From Chryseobacterium sp. FH1 (lineage in GTDB: Bacteria > Bacteroidota > Bacteroidia > Flavobacteriales > Weeksellaceae): DNA of 64,000 bases. Under the pieces are notes generated by a model. That model made no database searches and was not told the origin of the DNA. It saw only the letters and a program-made list of their open reading frames with translations. Positions 1-7,521 of this stretch are shown in pieces. The stretch covers positions 62,001-126,000 of the forward strand of contig NZ_JPLZ01000005.1 of assembly GCF_000735135.1 (NCBI RefSeq), read 5' to 3'. Position numbers and translations under genes: made by a program. How positions within the stretch are numbered: position 1 is the first letter of the stretch; each line of letters opens with the position of its first letter.

Positions 1-71
1 AAATATAAAAAAGCATTATTTCTGGTCAATCCCGTTGGGTTCAATTCAAAAGAATATCAAATTTCTAATTT

Positions 72-85
72 GCTCCTTTAGGAGC
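72..85. repeat. Short palindrome (GCTCC-TTTA-GGAGC) in intergenic sequence
   Basis: A perfect 5-bp stem with a 4-nt loop lies in the 167 bases at the window start, downstream of prmC. It is preceded by an imperfect palindrome around CCCGTTGGG (33-41). Such short GC-richer palindromes in AT-rich spacers look like dispersed repeats seen in this bacterial group. No coding sequence is seen in 1-167. Confidence 0.4.
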
Positions 86-167
86 GATATGTTTGTAGAA
101 AAAGTAACTTTCTGTTTAATAGCTCAGGATTAGCGACACTTCATACCATAATGAAGCTAACCAAAAT

Positions 168-1091
168 TTATTTCCTCACAAAAATCATCCTGTCATTCCC
201 AGAAATGTCTTTCAAAAGCTCAACTTCCGAAAAACCTTCTTGATACAATTCCAACGTTTCGGGTCCCAATTTCTGATTGATTTCTAAGAAAATCATTCCA
301 TTTTCTGAAAGATGAATAAGGGAATCTTCTGCAATTTTCCGATAAAAAATCAAAGCATCAGAAGTAGGAGAGAAGAGCGCCAAATTCGGTTCAAAATCTT
401 TCACAGATTCTTCAATTTCAACATTTTCCTCAATTCCAATATAGGGCGGATTGCTGATGATAATGTCAAAAACTTCCTGGTCAGTCTGGGCAGGGTAGAA
501 GACTTCTTTCAAATAATCTTTCTGAATAAATTGGATTTTGGTTTTATGAAACTCTGCATTTTTCTTTGCCACCTCCAAAGCATCTTCCGAAATATCAATG
601 GCAGAAACTTCCGCATCCGGAAAATGTTTCTTCAAAATAATCGGAATAATCCCGCTTCCCGTTCCAATGTCAAGGATTCTTGTTGGAGCGTGATAGGGTT
701 GCAGAATTGTGGAGTTGTCAGTCTGAGCGGAGTCGAAGACTTGATTCTTTTCACCTTTTTCTTTGATTTTCCTAATCGCTAATTCCAGCAGCTCCTCCGT
801 TTCAGGTCTTGGAATCAAAACGTGTTCACTGATGAAGAATCTCATTCCATAAAATTCTGTTTCTCCTAAAATCTGTTGGAAAGGTTTACCTGTTTTCAGT
901 TCAGCAATGGCTTCTGAAAATTGCTTTGAAGCAATTTCTGATACTTCTTTTTCAAGATTGATTCTTAGTTCAACTTTATTCAATTCCAGATGATGTTCAC
1001 AAAAAATGGAAAACAATTCCTCGATTTCTGATTTTGAATAAAGTTCAGAAATTTCATTTTGAAAAAGAGTTTTAAGTTCGGAAATTGTCAT
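168..1091 (-). CDS. prmC: Peptide chain release factor N5-glutamine methyltransferase PrmC (HemK)
   Basis: PrmC methylates the glutamine of the GGQ motif in release factors RF1 and RF2, using SAM, in the cytoplasm. The 307-residue protein has the helical N-terminal domain (about 1-90), the SAM-binding loop DIGTGSG at 141-147 and the substrate-glutamine motif NPPY at 214-217. It is longer than usual for the family because of extra residues just before the SAM loop (about 113-136) and just before NPPY (about 197-206). Each extra stretch contains the tetrapeptide AQTD, encoded by a copy of a 24-bp dispersed repeat in the same frame, 79 codons apart. Catalytic motifs are intact, so it is probably functional. 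The assignment is firm. Confidence 0.95.
   Translation of the reverse strand: MTISELKTLFQNEISELYSKSEIEELFSIFCEHHLELNKVELRINLEKEVSEIASKQFSEAIAELKTGKPFQQILGETEFYGMRFFISEHVLIPRPETEELLELAIRKIKEKGEKNQVFDSAQTDNSTILQPYHAPTRILDIGTGSGIIPIILKKHFPDAEVSAIDISEDALEVAKKNAEFHKTKIQFIQKDYLKEVFYPAQTDQEVFDIIISNPPYIGIEENVEIEESVKDFEPNLALFSPTSDALIFYRKIAEDSLIHLSENGMIFLEINQKLGPETLELYQEGFSEVELLKDISGNDRMIFVRK
480..503. repeat. Dispersed 24-bp repeat, copy inside prmC (second in reading direction)
   Basis: This 24-base stretch begins GTCAGTCTGGGC and aligns without gaps to the copy at 717-740 with four mismatches. It encodes the AQTD-containing stretch just before the NPPY motif of PrmC. Related sequences lie in spacers at 1976-1995 and 43524-43546. 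Confidence 0.7.
717..740. repeat. Dispersed 24-bp repeat, copy inside prmC (first in reading direction)
   Basis: The copy begins GTCAGTCTGAGC and ends GTCGAAGAC. It lies 237 bases (79 codons) from the copy at 480-503, so both are read in the same frame and give AQTD in the protein. It sits in the linker just before the SAM-binding loop. Confidence 0.7.
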
Positions 1092-1141
1092 ATGCTAAAT
1101 TTGACAAATCAGCAAGATCAGCGTGATTTATAATTCAATAA

Positions 1142-1903
1142 TTATCTCGTAAAAACCAAATTGGTTTCGGTCGACAATTTTTCATCAAACAAATAATTCT
1201 CGTAATTGAAAGCTTTAATTTCATCCAAAGTTTTCACTTGTTTCTCGGCGCAGAAACGCAAAACCAATCCACGAGCGTGTTTCGTGTAAACCACAATGGT
1301 TTTCAATTTTCCATCTGGCTGTATTTGCTTGAATTCAAAATCGATGACTTTCGCCTTCAACGCCTTTTTGTCGATGACTTTGAAATATTCTGTACTCGCG
1401 AGATTGATGAGCAATTCTCCTTTTTTCAATTCAGAATTCAGTTGTTCCGTCACTTTCTCGGTCCAGAATTCATAGATGTTTTTATAAGAATCAAATTTGA
1501 ATGGTCGTCCCATTTCCAAACGGTACAGCATCACTTTATCGGACGGCTTCAATAATCCATAAAGTCCGGACAAGATCCTGTAATTTTTCTGAAGATAATC
1601 TACCGCGTTTTTATCTAAAGTTTTCGCATCCAAACCTCGGTAAACTTCGCCTGTGAAAGCAAACATTGCCGGCGCTGAATTTTTTGCCGTAGGTTTTGCG
1701 CTCCATTTCTGATTGCGTTCCCAGTTTTCATCAGCCAATTTGGTAGAGATTTCCATCAATTCAGAAAGATATTTTGGTGATTTCTCTTTCAAATGGGATT
1801 GGATAAATTCAGAATCCTTGATGAATTTCGGAGTTGTAGATTTCAAAAATTCCGTCGAATTTTCTATGTTCATCAATTTTGCTGGAGAAGTAACGAATTT
1901 CAT
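1142..1903 (-). CDS. yaaA: Peroxide stress protein YaaA (DUF328)
   Basis: YaaA-family proteins limit oxidative DNA damage in E. coli by lowering free intracellular iron; the biochemical activity is DNA-binding-like but not fully defined. The chosen ATG at 1901-1903 gives 253 residues, the usual family length, and the typical opening MKFVTSPAKLM; an in-frame ATG 11 codons upstream would add residues absent from the family. Family signatures visible are the ELMEISTKLADENWERN stretch and the YGLLKPSDKVMLYRLEMG stretch in the middle. It sits between prmC and a YciO/YrdC gene, all on the minus strand, with about 50- to 100-base gaps, so separate transcription is possible. Confidence 0.92.
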   Translation of the reverse strand: MKFVTSPAKLMNIENSTEFLKSTTPKFIKDSEFIQSHLKEKSPKYLSELMEISTKLADENWERNQKWSAKPTAKNSAPAMFAFTGEVYRGLDAKTLDKNAVDYLQKNYRILSGLYGLLKPSDKVMLYRLEMGRPFKFDSYKNIYEFWTEKVTEQLNSELKKGELLINLASTEYFKVIDKKALKAKVIDFEFKQIQPDGKLKTIVVYTKHARGLVLRFCAEKQVKTLDEIKAFNYENYLFDEKLSTETNLVFTR

Positions 1904-1975
1904 TGAATGGTTTAAAGTTAATGGTTTAATGTTCAAAGTGTTTAACTCAAAACTTTGAACTTGGAACTAATATTT

Positions 1976-1995
1976 GTCAGTCTGAGGCTCTCGAA
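1976..1995. repeat. Dispersed repeat, intergenic copy
   Basis: The stretch GTCAGTCTGAGGCTCTCGAA lies between yaaA and the YciO/YrdC gene. It shares its first ten bases with the copy at 717-740 inside prmC and nearly the whole stretch with 43524-43543. This places the prmC insertions in a family that also occupies spacers. Confidence 0.6.
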
Positions 1996-2000
1996 TATCT

Positions 2001-2612
2001 TTATAATATTCCTTTCCCTTGTCTAAGGATTTCCGGTTCGCCAGAAGTCAGGTCAACGATGGTGGAAGCAGTGTTGTCACCATAACCAGAATCGATAACG
2101 AGGTCAACCAACTTTTCATATTTCTCAGCGATCAATTCCGGATCTGTGGAATACTCCAAGATCTCATCATCTGCGTGAATAGAAGTGGAAACAATCGGAT
2201 GTCCCAACTTTTCAACGATCATTTGCGGAACAATATGATCAGGAACCCGGATTCCTACGGTTTTATGACCTTTATAAGATGTAGGTAAATTTCTGTTGGC
2301 TTCCAAAATGAAGGTGAAAGGCCCAGGCAAATGTGCTTTCAGAAATCTGAAAGTTGCCGTTTCTATCGGCTTGGTAAATTCGGAAAGATGGCTTAGGTCA
2401 TTACAAATGATAGAGAACTTGTGCTTATCCAATTTGATTCCTTTGATCTGGGCAAGTCTTTCCATCGCCTTGTGATTGTAAATATCACAACCGATCGTGT
2501 AGATCGTATCGGAAGGGTAGATGATAACACCTCCATTCTGCAAAACCTTAACCGCTTCGTTGATAAGGTTTTCCTGTGGGTTTTCCGGATATATTTTTAG
2601 GGTTTTTGCCAT
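2001..2612 (-). CDS. L-threonylcarbamoyladenylate synthase family protein (Sua5/YciO/YrdC, YciO-like)
   Basis: The family makes threonylcarbamoyl-AMP from threonine, bicarbonate and ATP for the t6A37 modification of ANN-decoding tRNAs. The ATG at 2610-2612 gives 203 residues and the opening MAKTLKIYPENPQENLI, which resembles E. coli YciO; the longer frame starting at 2651 would run through the terminator hairpin of the upstream tRNA. Conserved segments seen are GGVIIYPSDTIYTIGCDI (nucleotide/threonine pocket), the KxR-type HKTVGIRVPDH stretch and HPIVSTS. YciO-type members have weaker TC-AMP activity than TsaC in E. coli, so the exact role (TsaC or YciO function) is uncertain. Confidence 0.88.
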   Translation of the reverse strand: MAKTLKIYPENPQENLINEAVKVLQNGGVIIYPSDTIYTIGCDIYNHKAMERLAQIKGIKLDKHKFSIICNDLSHLSEFTKPIETATFRFLKAHLPGPFTFILEANRNLPTSYKGHKTVGIRVPDHIVPQMIVEKLGHPIVSTSIHADDEILEYSTDPELIAEKYEKLVDLVIDSGYGDNTASTIVDLTSGEPEILRQGKGIL

Positions 2613-2634
2613 AATCAAATTTACGAATTTTAAA

Positions 2635-2666
2635 TAAAAAAAGAGAATCAAAAAATTGATTCTCTT
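2635..2666 (-). terminator. Intrinsic terminator of the first initiator tRNA gene
   Basis: A perfect 10-bp stem (AAGAGAATCA at 2641-2650, complement at 2657-2666) with a 6-nt loop is followed on the minus strand by a T run (A run 2635-2640 on the plus strand). It lies 4 bases beyond the tRNA 3' end. Confidence 0.85.
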
Positions 2667-2670
2667 AGTT

Positions 2671-2746
<76 letters not shown>

Positions 2747-2757
2747 ATATTGTAGTG

Positions 2758-2787
2758 CAAATATACAGCTTTTTTGATACAAGTCAA
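2758..2787 (-). promoter_or_regulatory. Promoter of initiator tRNA copy 1
   Basis: Read on the minus strand there is TTG (2785-2787), a 19-base spacer, then TATATTTG (2758-2765), an exact match to the Bacteroidota TTG/TAnnTTTG promoter. It ends 12 bases before the tRNA 5' end. Confidence 0.85.
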
Positions 2788-2884
2788 GTGAATTGGGGTT
2801 TTTATTTTTTTTATGAACTATAATTGAAAATTTATTAGACAAAAATTTTATAGAAAAATAAATTTAGGAAAGTTTCAAATAAAA

Positions 2885-2920
2885 TTTTGGTAGACAAAAA
2901 TCAAACTTCGTCTACCAAAA
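2885..2920. repeat. 11-bp inverted repeat between the two tRNA genes
   Basis: TTTTGGTAGAC (2885-2895) and its perfect complement at 2910-2920 flank a 14-base loop. A third partial motif, GTAGAC, follows at 2931-2936. There is no gene here. It could be a weak terminator reading leftward, or a protein-binding site. Confidence 0.6.
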
Positions 2921-2957
2921 ACTACAAAATGTAGACGGATTTGTCAACAAAGTAAAA

Positions 2958-2988
2958 TAAAAAAAGAGAACCACACTGTGATTCTCTT
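2958..2988 (-). terminator. Intrinsic terminator of the second initiator tRNA gene
   Basis: AAGAGAACC pairs with a near-complement ending at 2988 (one G-U pair), followed on the minus strand by a run of T. The stem is clearly related to the terminator of the other tRNA copy (2641-2666), supporting duplication of the whole transcription unit. Confidence 0.8.
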
Positions 2989-2992
2989 GATT

Positions 2993-3068
<76 letters not shown>

Positions 3069-3079
3069 ATATTGTGGTG

Positions 3080-3109
3080 CAAAGATACTGCTTTTTCAAT
3101 ACAAGTCAA
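3080..3109 (-). promoter_or_regulatory. Promoter of initiator tRNA copy 2
   Basis: On the minus strand TTG (3107-3109), a 19-base spacer and TATCTTTG (3080-3087) form a consensus Bacteroidota promoter 11 bases before the tRNA. The first part of the spacer (ACTTGTAT) is the same as in the promoter of copy 1. Confidence 0.85.
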
Positions 3110-3198
3110 GTTTGAGATTCGATTTTAGAAATAATCCAATTTTAAACTCTGAAAATCAGAGAGATTAATTTTTTAACTTCATTTAACTAAAAAAATAG

Positions 3199-3228
3199 TT
3201 GTACGAATGAAAAATAATCCTACATTTG
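3199..3228 (+). promoter_or_regulatory. Promoter of the blaI - M56 sensor operon
   Basis: TTG (3199-3201), 19 bases, then TACATTTG (3221-3228) match the TTG/TAnnTTTG consensus. The palindrome at 3229-3250 begins directly after the -7 box, where it would overlap the transcription start. Confidence 0.8.
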
Positions 3229-3250
3229 TATTACTAAGTTTTTAGTGATA
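3229..3250. promoter_or_regulatory. Candidate BlaI/MecI-type operator
   Basis: TATTACTAA - 4 bases - TTAGTGATA is a 9-bp-arm palindrome with one mismatch. The ACTA...TAGT core resembles the dyads bound by BlaI/MecI repressors. Its position, immediately after the -7 box and 30 bases before blaI, fits autorepression. The site is visible; the binding protein is inferred. Confidence 0.7.
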
Positions 3251-3280
3251 TAAGATTGATTGTTTTTAAAAGTAAAGATT

Positions 3281-3640
3281 ATGAATAAGCTAACCAAAGC
3301 AGAAGAGCAAGTGATGCAATATCTTTGGCAAATAGAGAAAGGGTTCCTGAAAGACGTTTTGGAATTGTTTCCCGAGCCAAAACCTCATACCAATACCATT
3401 TCTACAATCCTTAAAATCCTGATGGAGAAAGGCTTTGTAAGTCATAAGACCTTTGGCAGACAACACGAATATTTTCCACTCATTAGTAAAGAGAACTACA
3501 GCGGAAGATCGATCAAAAGTCTCGTGAAAAATTATTTCGAAGGTTCTTACACCAATGCTGTTTCGTTTTTGGTAGAAAAAAATGAGATCAGTGTAGAAGA
3601 TCTGGAACTTTTGTTGGATGAACTTAAAAATAAGGACTAA
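3281..3640 (+). CDS. BlaI/MecI/CopY family transcriptional repressor
   Basis: This 119-residue winged-helix protein belongs to the family of dimeric repressors released by proteolysis when a partner M56 sensor is activated. The opening LTKAEEQVMQYLW and the recognition-helix region with NTISTILKILMEKGFV are typical. The ATG at 3281 was chosen over an in-frame start 7 codons upstream because the family starts with MNKLTKAE-like residues. Its stop codon overlaps the ATG of the M56 gene by one base, so the pair is translationally coupled. The regulated genes besides itself are unknown; no beta-lactamase is present nearby. Confidence 0.93.
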   Translation: MNKLTKAEEQVMQYLWQIEKGFLKDVLELFPEPKPHTNTISTILKILMEKGFVSHKTFGRQHEYFPLISKENYSGRSIKSLVKNYFEGSYTNAVSFLVEKNEISVEDLELLLDELKNKD

Positions 3641-5685
3641 TGGAAGCTTTTATGTTTTATTTGGGCAAGATGATCCTGTGTTCAGGGGTGATGTTTGCTT
3701 ACTATTTGTTATTCTTAAAGGATAAAACATTTCATCACTACAATCGTTTTTACCTTTTACTGACGGTCATTATCAGCTTGGTACTGCCACTGATAAAGGT
3801 TTCGTACTTCACCATCGAGACCAATCAGAATTTTTACTTGTTGCTAAGTCAACTCAATCAAAATCAACTACAAAACTCAACCAATGATCTCACTATTTAT
3901 CAAATTCTTTATGCAATTAGTGGAGTGGTTTCAATCATTCTTTTAGTTATATTAATATTAGGAATTACGAAGATCCAATCTATCAAAAATAAGTTTCCGA
4001 ACGAGACGATAGAAGGGATCAAATTTTATCAGACTAACTTAAACAACGCACCATTTTCATTCTTCCGAAATCTGTTCTGGAAGCAGTCCATCCAATTGGA
4101 TTCGCCTGTAGGACAGCAGATCTTGAAGCACGAGATGGTCCACATCCAACAAAAACACAGTTGGGACAAACTCCTGATGCAGACTGTAAAATCGTTGTTC
4201 TGGTTTAATCCTGTGTTTTATTTTATCAACAAAGAAATCAATCTTATTCACGAATACTTGGCGGACAACAAGGCAGTGAACAAATCCGACACGAGAGCAT
4301 TTGCGCAGATGCTTTTGGAGAGTCATTTCTCTGGGTCGGTGCTTCCTGTCACGAGTCCTTTTTTATCATCTAACCTCAAAAAAAGACTTAAAATGCTTAC
4401 AAAAAACCAAACCAAGTACAGCTACGCACGCAAACTTTTTGCGCTACCAATTTTATTCTTTATGGTGTTTGCCTATATGGTAAATGCGAAAAATAAAGAG
4501 ATCACGGAAACAAACCAAGCTATAGAAATAGCGGTAAACGAACTTAAAAACGACACGATCAAACCTAAAACTTCCGAGCTGGACAGTTTATCGACCGAGC
4601 ATCAGAGACAAGCTCGCGTCTATTCCGATGCTTTGCAGGAAGACCATTTGAAGATGTCGGCGATCAGTAAAAAGTTGGCTGACAAAGGCAAAGAATTGTC
4701 AGCACTTAAAAAAGCTAAGAAAGAGGAGACACCTGAATACAAAGCTTTGGAGAAAGATATGGAAACGCTTGCCAGTCAAATGGAAAATATTGTAAGCTCT
4801 GACAATTACAAAAACAATATCAAAGGATTGGAGGGAAATGCAGAAGCGGTAGCGAAAATATATGATTCTCCAGCGTTCAAAAACAAAATTGCTCTTGCTG
4901 AGAAAAGTGCAAAAGAAGCAGAGAAAAGAGTGAATTCTCCAGAGTTTAAAAAAAGAATTGCTGACGCCGAAAAGCGTGCTTTGGAAGCTGAAAAAAGAGT
5001 TAACTCTCCGGAATTAAAAAAGAGAATTGCGGATGCTGAAAAAAGAGCAGAGGAAGCTGTGGCAAGAGTCAACTCTCCAGAGTCAGAGTTCAGAATAAGA
5101 ATTGCCAATGCTGAAAAATTAGCTCAAACAAGTGTTGATAATATTGGAAAAATATACAGTGAGGCAGACTTTCACAAGATGATCACAGATCAGTTTGGGA
5201 AAGATGCTTTTACAGATGGCACCGTGGCTTACGGAATTAATGCTTCAAAATCTCTCCAGTTCAAAGATTTACCAAAATTCGAGTATAATTTTGATAGCGA
5301 TGTGTTTTATAATACAGAAGCTGTAAAACTGACTCCAAGAGAAATCAAGAAATTGGAGAAAAAAAGAAAAGAGTTGAGAAAAAAGCAACTTGAACTGCAA
5401 GAAGAGCAAAAGAAACTTCAACTCAAACAAAGAGAACTAAATAAGGAAGCTGGACAGAATAGCCCTTGGATCATATCTGTCGATGCAAAAGCAAGACCAG
5501 CTGTGAATAATATTTCCTATGTAGGTGTTGCCACTTATACAGAAGATTCTCCCAAGACGAATTATTATCTTAATGGACAGAAAATCTCATCTGCGGATTT
5601 TAAGAACATCAGTTCAAAAGATATTAGAACTGTAGATGTTTTAAAAGAGAATAAAGTCAGTACAATCAAAATTGTAACCAAATAA
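3640..5685 (+). CDS. M56 family metallopeptidase (BlaR1/MecR1-like sensor) with coiled-coil repeats and plug-like C-terminus
   Basis: The N-terminal part is the membrane zinc protease of BlaR1-type sensors: membrane segments at about 6-26, 36-56 and 90-110, the zinc motif HEMVH at 164-168, a downstream IHEYLAD (203-209) that supplies the third ligand, and a further membrane segment at about 265-283. The sensor domain is not a penicillin-binding domain. It contains four exact-length 23-residue repeats (residues 408-499, each beginning YDSP or VNSP), a second charged helical stretch (about 565-605), and a tail ending RTVDVLKENKVSTIKIVTK that resembles a TonB-receptor plug segment. It forms an operon with blaI (1-base overlap) and ends in a terminator. 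The signal sensed is unknown. Confidence 0.9.
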   Translation: MEAFMFYLGKMILCSGVMFAYYLLFLKDKTFHHYNRFYLLLTVIISLVLPLIKVSYFTIETNQNFYLLLSQLNQNQLQNSTNDLTIYQILYAISGVVSIILLVILILGITKIQSIKNKFPNETIEGIKFYQTNLNNAPFSFFRNLFWKQSIQLDSPVGQQILKHEMVHIQQKHSWDKLLMQTVKSLFWFNPVFYFINKEINLIHEYLADNKAVNKSDTRAFAQMLLESHFSGSVLPVTSPFLSSNLKKRLKMLTKNQTKYSYARKLFALPILFFMVFAYMVNAKNKEITETNQAIEIAVNELKNDTIKPKTSELDSLSTEHQRQARVYSDALQEDHLKMSAISKKLADKGKELSALKKAKKEETPEYKALEKDMETLASQMENIVSSDNYKNNIKGLEGNAEAVAKIYDSPAFKNKIALAEKSAKEAEKRVNSPEFKKRIADAEKRALEAEKRVNSPELKKRIADAEKRAEEAVARVNSPESEFRIRIANAEKLAQTSVDNIGKIYSEADFHKMITDQFGKDAFTDGTVAYGINASKSLQFKDLPKFEYNFDSDVFYNTEAVKLTPREIKKLEKKRKELRKKQLELQEEQKKLQLKQRELNKEAGQNSPWIISVDAKARPAVNNISYVGVATYTEDSPKTNYYLNGQKISSADFKNISSKDIRTVDVLKENKVSTIKIVTK

Positions 5686-5706
5686 TAATTTCATTTTTAA
5701 CACTTT

Positions 5707-5727
5707 AGCCGGTTCGCCGGCTTTTTT
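5707..5727 (+). terminator. Terminator of the blaI - M56 operon
   Basis: AGCCGG-TTCG-CCGGCT is a perfect 6-bp stem with a stable tetraloop, followed by six T residues, 20 bases after the M56 stop codon. Confidence 0.9.
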
Positions 5728-5741
5728 AATATTCCAAAAAT

Positions 5742-6578
5742 ATGAAACAACTAATTCTACTCTTTGCTTTAATCGGCACTTTGGCAACTGCTCAAAACAA
5801 ACGTTTTATCTACGAGTACAAATTCATTTCTGATTCTACAAACGTGGAAGATGTGAAAACAGAAATGATGTTTCTAGACACCACAAAAGAAGGTTCCAAA
5901 TATTACAGCTACACGGTTTTCAATGCAGATTCTGCAATGAAAGTGAATCTCGAAAAACAATTGGCGGCAACTGGTTCCATCAATATAACATCTGAGATGA
6001 GAAAAGGCGAAGTGAGATATTCTGTGACAAAAACTTATCCAGATTATAAAACCTTTCTTCACAGAAGACTTGGGATGGACAAGTACAAAATCTCGGAAGA
6101 CAGAAAAATCAATTGGAAGATCTCATCAGAAAAAGAAAAAATAGGCGAGTGGAACGCACAAAAAGCTGAAGCTGATTTCGCTGGAAGACATTGGGTTGCG
6201 TGGTTTTCTACCGAGATTCCAATTCAAGATGGACCATATAAATTCAATGGTTTGCCCGGTTTGATTGTCAAAGTTGAAGATAAAAATGGTTCTCATAAAA
6301 TGGAACTGAAAGGCATTAAAAATATTAGTGGCGAGTTGGACATCAATGTATTTGAAGCTAAAGAGATTGCTATCAATTCCAAACAATTTCAAAAAATCAT
6401 CAAAGATTATGAAAACGATCCAACAAAAGGAATAAGACAAATGCAAATGGGCGGTGCGACGATCGTAATGACAGGAAAAGATGGCACAAGTTCCAAAGTT
6501 GCAAAAGAAAATGAAGATCGTCTGAAAGCTCAAATCAAAAAAGACAATAATAGAATAGAACTTGATATTGTGAAATAA
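5742..6578 (+). CDS. GLPGLI family protein, first of a tandem pair
   Basis: This 278-residue exported protein has a signal peptide (MKQLILLFALIGTLATAQ) and carries the motif that names the family, GLPGLI, at 170-175, after a conserved segment with WFSTEIPIQDGPYKF. The GLPGLI family is known almost only from Bacteroidota; its function is not known. The next gene, 35 bases downstream, is a paralogue with the same layout, so the pair arose by duplication. It lies directly after a terminator, so it likely has its own promoter, which is not obvious. Confidence 0.9.
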   Translation: MKQLILLFALIGTLATAQNKRFIYEYKFISDSTNVEDVKTEMMFLDTTKEGSKYYSYTVFNADSAMKVNLEKQLAATGSINITSEMRKGEVRYSVTKTYPDYKTFLHRRLGMDKYKISEDRKINWKISSEKEKIGEWNAQKAEADFAGRHWVAWFSTEIPIQDGPYKFNGLPGLIVKVEDKNGSHKMELKGIKNISGELDINVFEAKEIAINSKQFQKIIKDYENDPTKGIRQMQMGGATIVMTGKDGTSSKVAKENEDRLKAQIKKDNNRIELDIVK

Positions 6579-6612
6579 ATCGTAATTTAGTTCAAACTTG
6601 AAAATTCTATCC

Positions 6613-7470
6613 ATGAAAAAACTAATTTTAACCATTCTTTTGACAATTTCGATTTCAATCTATTCTCAAAACCAAAGATTCTACTACAAATATCAATTCC
6701 AAACAGATTCGACGGATGCGGAGACCAAAAGAGAAGAGCTAATGACTTTGGACATCGAAAGTAAAAGTTCACGCTATTACAGTGAAAGTGTTTATCTAAA
6801 TGATTCTGTAATGAGTGCAGAATTTAAGAAAAGAGAATCAACAAACGAAATAAGTGCTCCCATCAATATGAGCGACAAGCACAGGGGCGTGGTCAGATAT
6901 AAAATCATAAAAACTTATCCTGATTTTGCTGTAACAGGTTTGATGAATGTCAATATGCAAGATTATCAGGTGAATGATTCCAGAAAATTGAAATGGAAAA
7001 TCCTTCCCGAAAAAGAAAAAATCGGAGAATGGAATACGCAAAAAGCAACCACGGAATTTGCAGGTAGAAAATGGACAGCTTGGTTTTCAGAAGAGATTCC
7101 AATCCAAGACGGTCCTTACAAATTTCATGGTTTGCCAGGTTTAATCATCAAAATGGAAGATGCCAGCAAAACCCATGTGATGCAACTTGAAGCTGTGAAA
7201 AAAAATATTTTGCCCAGAGATTATAAAGTTGGATTTACAAATCAAGAAGTTAAAATAGATGATAAGAAATTGAAATCTGTTTACAAAGCTTACTGGAAAG
7301 ATCCAGTTTCTGGGATGAGAAAAATGTACACAGAAGGAGAGGTGATGATAACAGACGAATCTGGAAAAAAACTGGATATGAATCAACAACTAAAGGAAAT
7401 GGAAAAAAGAGCCAGAGAAAATCTTAAGAAAACTAACAATATTTTAGAATTAGACTTGATTCCACAATAA
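6613..7470 (+). CDS. GLPGLI family protein, second of a tandem pair
   Basis: This 285-residue protein starts at the ATG at 6613 (MKKLILTILLTISISIYSQ, a signal peptide); an in-frame ATG five codons earlier is less likely because it breaks the signal peptide pattern. GLPGLI is at 173-178, preceded by WFSEEIPIQDGPYKFHG, nearly the same as in its neighbour at 5742-6578. Both have a charged C-terminus ending in LxLD-like residues. Function unknown; probably periplasmic or outer-membrane associated. Transcription probably ends at the hairpin at 7479-7507. Confidence 0.9.
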   Translation: MKKLILTILLTISISIYSQNQRFYYKYQFQTDSTDAETKREELMTLDIESKSSRYYSESVYLNDSVMSAEFKKRESTNEISAPINMSDKHRGVVRYKIIKTYPDFAVTGLMNVNMQDYQVNDSRKLKWKILPEKEKIGEWNTQKATTEFAGRKWTAWFSEEIPIQDGPYKFHGLPGLIIKMEDASKTHVMQLEAVKKNILPRDYKVGFTNQEVKIDDKKLKSVYKAYWKDPVSGMRKMYTEGEVMITDESGKKLDMNQQLKEMEKRARENLKKTNNILELDLIPQ

Positions 7471-7478
7471 ACTAACAG

Positions 7479-7507
7479 AACGCCACTGAAAAGTGGCGTT
7501 TTGTTTT
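7479..7507 (+). terminator. Terminator after the GLPGLI pair
   Basis: AACGCCACT-GAAA-AGTGGCGTT is a perfect 9-bp stem with a GNRA loop, followed by TTGTTTT on the plus strand. It lies between convergent genes and may also help end mscL transcription. Confidence 0.88.
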
Positions 7508-7521
7508 ATCTAGTAGGAAAT

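Noticed and set aside
312-782. 156-codon plus-strand open frame opposite prmC
   Set aside because: It is antisense to a firmly assigned gene, has no family match, and its composition follows the complementary codons of prmC.
4806-5108. 100-codon minus-strand open frame opposite the repeats of the M56 sensor
   Set aside because: It is a repetitive shadow of the 69-bp repeats; the plus-strand protein is supported by its zinc motif and operon.
6126-6635. 169-codon minus-strand open frame opposite the first GLPGLI gene
   Set aside because: Phe-rich shadow without a recognisable domain; the GLPGLI motif and signal peptide support the other strand.
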